From: CAZEQK01 sp964514395
GTDB taxonomy: Bacteria > Bacillota > Bacilli > Tepidibacillales > Tepidibacillaceae
Direction: 5' to 3'
DNA length: 62,525 nt
Assembly: GCA_964514395.1 (NCBI GenBank)
Contig: CAZEQK010000018.1
Coordinates: forward strand, 1 to 62,525
Positions 59,901-62,525 of the stretch are shown in pieces. Made by a program: the position numbers and the translations under genes. The stretch's first letter is position 1. Each line of letters opens with the position of its first letter. The notes beneath the pieces are model-generated. The model did not search any database, was not told where the DNA came from, and worked only from the letters and a program-made list of their open reading frames with translations.

Positions 59901-62306
59901 ATGATGATGTTTGAGATGTTTTTAAAAAGAAAAAGGGGTAATAAGATTATTGCCATCCTTGCCATGATTACAATATTGTCAAGCTTTATCGTATTTCCAA
60001 CAGGTGTTTTTGCTCAGGATAAACATAGCTTTAATAAGGTATCAGGTGGAAAAGATTTCTCTCTAGCATTAAATGCAGACGGTACAGTTTGGTCCTTTGG
60101 CTCTAATTTATTTGGTGTACTCGGAAATGGAGGAAACGGGATCAGCACTAGTAATACACCAATACAGGTCAATAACTTATCGAATATCGTTGCGATAGAT
60201 ACAGGGGATTATCATGCACTAGCTCTAAAAAATGATGGAACCGTTTGGGCATGGGGAAAGAACAATGTCGGACAGCTAGGCACAGGTGCGGATAAAAAAG
60301 AGATGAACGAGCCTATTGAGATACCAACTCTAAAAAATATAGTGGCTATCTCTGCTGGAAGTAATTTTTCCCTAGCATTAGATAATGAAGGTTATATCTG
60401 GTCATGGGGAGATAATGCTTCAGGACAATTAGGAATCGGTAATATGATGAATAAGTTCACACCAGTAAAATTGAGTTTAGAGAATGTAAAGGTTATATCT
60501 GCGGGATATAATCATGCGTTAGCTGTACTACAGGATGGTTCGGTGTGGTCATGGGGAAACAACGGAACAGGCCAACTAGGGTATAACGATCATTCCAAAA
60601 GTATTTTTATCTTACCTCAAAAAATAAATAGCTTAGCAAACGTAGATAAAATAGAAGCAGGAGTTAACTGCTCCTACGCTATAAAATATGACAAATCCGT
60701 TTGGGCATGGGGTGGAAATGAATATGGACAATTAGGCAATGGAGCAAATTATAGTACCTATAACCCTATAAAGATTTATGCACTCAATAATGTGGCTGAA
60801 TTATCAGCAGGCGGATCTGCCTATAACGGAGCATTTGCTTTGGCACGTAAGACGGATGGCACGTTATGGACATGGGGTAATAATGCATATGGGCAATTAG
60901 GAAACGGAACTAGGAATAATAGCAGAACTCCAATGAAGGTGATACTTACAGGTGTCACTTCATTAACAGCAGGGAGTAATCAATCCTTAGTAACAAAAGA
61001 GGATGGTAGCATCTGGAGCTTTGGAAGTAATGAATTTGGTAAGCTTGGAATAGGAAATGAAATCAGTAAATTACAACCTACCAAGGTTACTTTCCCTCCT
61101 ACTTGGTCAGAGAACAGTGTATTAACAGCTAACAATATCACGGAGAATAGCTTTGTTCTTAACTGGACAGCGGCTTATGATGACAGTGGAATCAATTATT
61201 ACTTGATTAAAATTGATAATAGTATGGTATACAAAGTATATAGCTCCATTACCTCCTACAAGATAATAGGATTAACACCTGCAACCAGTTATTCAGTCAA
61301 AATAGAGGCTGTAGATCATGATGGTGTAGTCACAAGTGGGCCTTCTATCGTTGTGACAACCTTATCTAATCAGTATGATGGCACTGTACCCACGTGGCCA
61401 GTCAATACCATCCTAAATATAAACCATGTCAGCTCAACGGGATTTACTGTAAACTGGCCAAACGCCATAGATAATGACGGGATTGCCTATTATCATATAG
61501 AATTATATGAGGAGGCTAACATCGTAGCCTACCAAAATGTAACGAATAATTATTTTACTATGAATCACTTACAACAAGGGCAACTGTATACCATAAGAGT
61601 AAAAGCAGTAGATAGAGCAGGGAACTCCAGTAAAGTATTATTCGGGCAAACAAGAACACTAGCTGATGATAATCATGGAAATCCAATTATAAGCTTTTAT
61701 CAAGTACAAGAAGGAGAAACAGCACGAGTAAAAATCTACACCTCAGACTTAGATCAAGATTCAATAACATTAAGCTTAAATAAAGCTCCGAATTTCGTCT
61801 CTCTAATCAATCATACACTGGTTATTCGACCTATCTCAGGAGATGCTGGCTTCTATACAATTGAATTGAAGGCAATAGATATACATGGAAATGTAACTAT
61901 CCAAGACTTACCCATTGAAGTAGTCAAAGGCGAAGAAAAAAGAGGAATTAAAATTTTAAGTCCTCTTGATGAGTATGAGTCAAATATTTTTAAAGAGGGT
62001 AGTACCATCCCAGTCAAATTTCAGCTAGTAGGAAATGAAAGCAGCGATCTTAAAGCAAGACTATATATTGCAAAGGTAAAAAAAGAGGATGACGATTGGG
62101 ATGATAATGACGCATATGAATTTGAAAAAATAGAAAAAGGGAAGCATCCTGGTAAATCATACTATGATAACTATTTTAAATATGATAGCAGGACGAAGGT
62201 GTTTAGCTACAACTTAAAAACTAAAGGAATGGATAAAGGGGATTGGGTTCTAATTATTAAATTAAATGATGGTACAACAAAGAAGATTTATATTACATTG
62301 CGCTAA
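59901..62306 (+). CDS. Secreted RCC1-repeat and fibronectin type III protein
   Basis: 801 aa. A signal peptide (about 1-38, ending VFA-QD) is followed by seven RCC1-type repeats of about 50 residues (for example WAWGKNNVGQLGTG, WSWGDNASGQLGIG, WTWGNNAYGQLGNG), enough for a complete seven-bladed propeller. Two fibronectin type III domains follow (about 408-490 and 505-595), then a cadherin-like domain (about 600-680) and an acidic/lysine-rich C-terminal domain. No LPxTG or membrane anchor is visible, so it is probably released or held non-covalently. Three ATGs follow AAAAGGGG; the first is used. The role is unknown. Confidence 0.85.
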   Translation: MMMFEMFLKRKRGNKIIAILAMITILSSFIVFPTGVFAQDKHSFNKVSGGKDFSLALNADGTVWSFGSNLFGVLGNGGNGISTSNTPIQVNNLSNIVAIDTGDYHALALKNDGTVWAWGKNNVGQLGTGADKKEMNEPIEIPTLKNIVAISAGSNFSLALDNEGYIWSWGDNASGQLGIGNMMNKFTPVKLSLENVKVISAGYNHALAVLQDGSVWSWGNNGTGQLGYNDHSKSIFILPQKINSLANVDKIEAGVNCSYAIKYDKSVWAWGGNEYGQLGNGANYSTYNPIKIYALNNVAELSAGGSAYNGAFALARKTDGTLWTWGNNAYGQLGNGTRNNSRTPMKVILTGVTSLTAGSNQSLVTKEDGSIWSFGSNEFGKLGIGNEISKLQPTKVTFPPTWSENSVLTANNITENSFVLNWTAAYDDSGINYYLIKIDNSMVYKVYSSITSYKIIGLTPATSYSVKIEAVDHDGVVTSGPSIVVTTLSNQYDGTVPTWPVNTILNINHVSSTGFTVNWPNAIDNDGIAYYHIELYEEANIVAYQNVTNNYFTMNHLQQGQLYTIRVKAVDRAGNSSKVLFGQTRTLADDNHGNPIISFYQVQEGETARVKIYTSDLDQDSITLSLNKAPNFVSLINHTLVIRPISGDAGFYTIELKAIDIHGNVTIQDLPIEVVKGEEKRGIKILSPLDEYESNIFKEGSTIPVKFQLVGNESSDLKARLYIAKVKKEDDDWDDNDAYEFEKIEKGKHPGKSYYDNYFKYDSRTKVFSYNLKTKGMDKGDWVLIIKLNDGTTKKIYITLR

Positions 62307-62323
62307 TAGGCATTTAAAGATGA

Positions 62324-62501
62324 TAAAGAAGACTTGGTTCAGATGGAGTTTTTTATCTCCACCTGAACCTTAGCACCCATAGGGCACAAGTCACACTAAA
62401 TGCTAAAGCATTAAGTCGTGCTATGCCGCCCTTATTTCGAGGATTGAAACAACTCCCTCTTACGGTGTTGAAGAGGGAGTCTTGTTGAAACCGAAGATAA
62501 A
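62324..62501 (+). repeat. Structured repeat, copy 2 (inverted relative to copy 1)
   Basis: It starts 18 bases after the stop of the RCC1 gene and matches the reverse complement of 6323-6499 with few changes. The same three hairpins are present. The first hairpin's arms differ from perfect by A-C on this strand but by a G-T wobble on the opposite strand, hinting that the transcribed strand may be the minus strand here. Confidence 0.85.
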
Positions 62502-62525
62502 ATAGTAAGGAAGAAAAAGAAGGTT

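Noticed and set aside
1..62525. CRISPR arrays, tRNA or rRNA genes, complete insertion sequences or prophage
   Set aside because: No regularly spaced repeats, no cloverleaf-like or rRNA-like stretches and no intact transposase, integrase or phage structural genes were noticed.

Overview
This window comes from a low-GC, AT-rich Firmicute. A small acid-soluble spore protein of the SspH type near 26.0 kb, together with SulP/ArsR, MhqR-like MarR/pirin, FTR1 and CshA-like genes, points to an endospore former close to Bacillales. The genus cannot be fixed from the sequence. A dedicated glutaminyl-tRNA synthetase (58.0-59.7 kb) is unusual for Bacilli. Most intergenic regions carry clear Rho-independent hairpins, and most starts have a strong Shine-Dalgarno (SD) sequence; several genes start with TTG or GTG.

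Layout. 0-2.5 kb: 3' tip of a probable histidine kinase, an ECF sigma/anti-sigma pair, DUF805. 2.8-4.7 kb: MarR repressor with two palindromic operators, a nitroreductase cut by a 100-N gap flanked by an identical 55-bp repeat (an assembly signature), and a decayed copy of the lipoprotein gene at 10.4 kb. 4.9-11.6 kb: metallophosphoesterase, SulP/ArsR, rRNA methyltransferase, intact lipoprotein. 11.7-13.5 kb: decay zone with a response-regulator/FeoB chimera and a broken HD-GYP gene. 13.7-16.3 kb: second ECF pair, then a promoter, structured leader, tandem terminators, leader peptide and switch hairpin ahead of a zinc-ribbon/S4 RNA-binding protein. 16.7-22.3 kb: ATP-grasp ligase, MurE-like ligase with DNPK instead of DNPR, class B asparagine synthetase and Asp/Glu racemase, together resembling a D-aspartate peptidoglycan-modification set. 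22.4-29.7 kb: TetM-like GTPase, frameshifted MFS gene, sspH, PhnDCEE ABC importer. 29.8-34.3 kb: HD phosphohydrolase, 5'-nucleotidase, MarR/pirin. 34.4-36.5 kb: second decay zone with an AGPS/GlpD chimera. 36.6-41.3 kb: PadR plus membrane partner, Fur-controlled FTR1 plus lipoprotein, aldo-keto reductase. 41.6-48.3 kb: adenine deaminase, cold-shock protein and DEAD helicase, YbaK, LacI/MFS. 48.6-54.6 kb: threonine degradation (kbl-tdh), DUF4190, nitroreductase, PepT, inositol-phosphatase family. 54.7-57.7 kb: three-gene operon (lipoprotein, TiaS-like, six-TM protein) and an M29 aminopeptidase. 58.0-62.5 kb: GlnRS and a secreted RCC1/FN3 protein.

Themes. (1) Three repressor genes (MarR, MarR, LacI) share one design: a palindrome in their own promoter and a second one between repressor and target. 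(2) Two gene chimeras produced by deletion, plus other broken genes, indicate ongoing decay. (3) A 177-bp structured repeat lies in inverted orientation at 6.3 and 62.3 kb, each copy just 3' of a gene. (4) The best candidates for an undescribed system are the leader-RNA/leader-peptide/S4 locus, the ATP-grasp/MurE-like/AsnB/racemase set and the TiaS-like operon. All functional readings come from motif recognition by eye; no database search was run.
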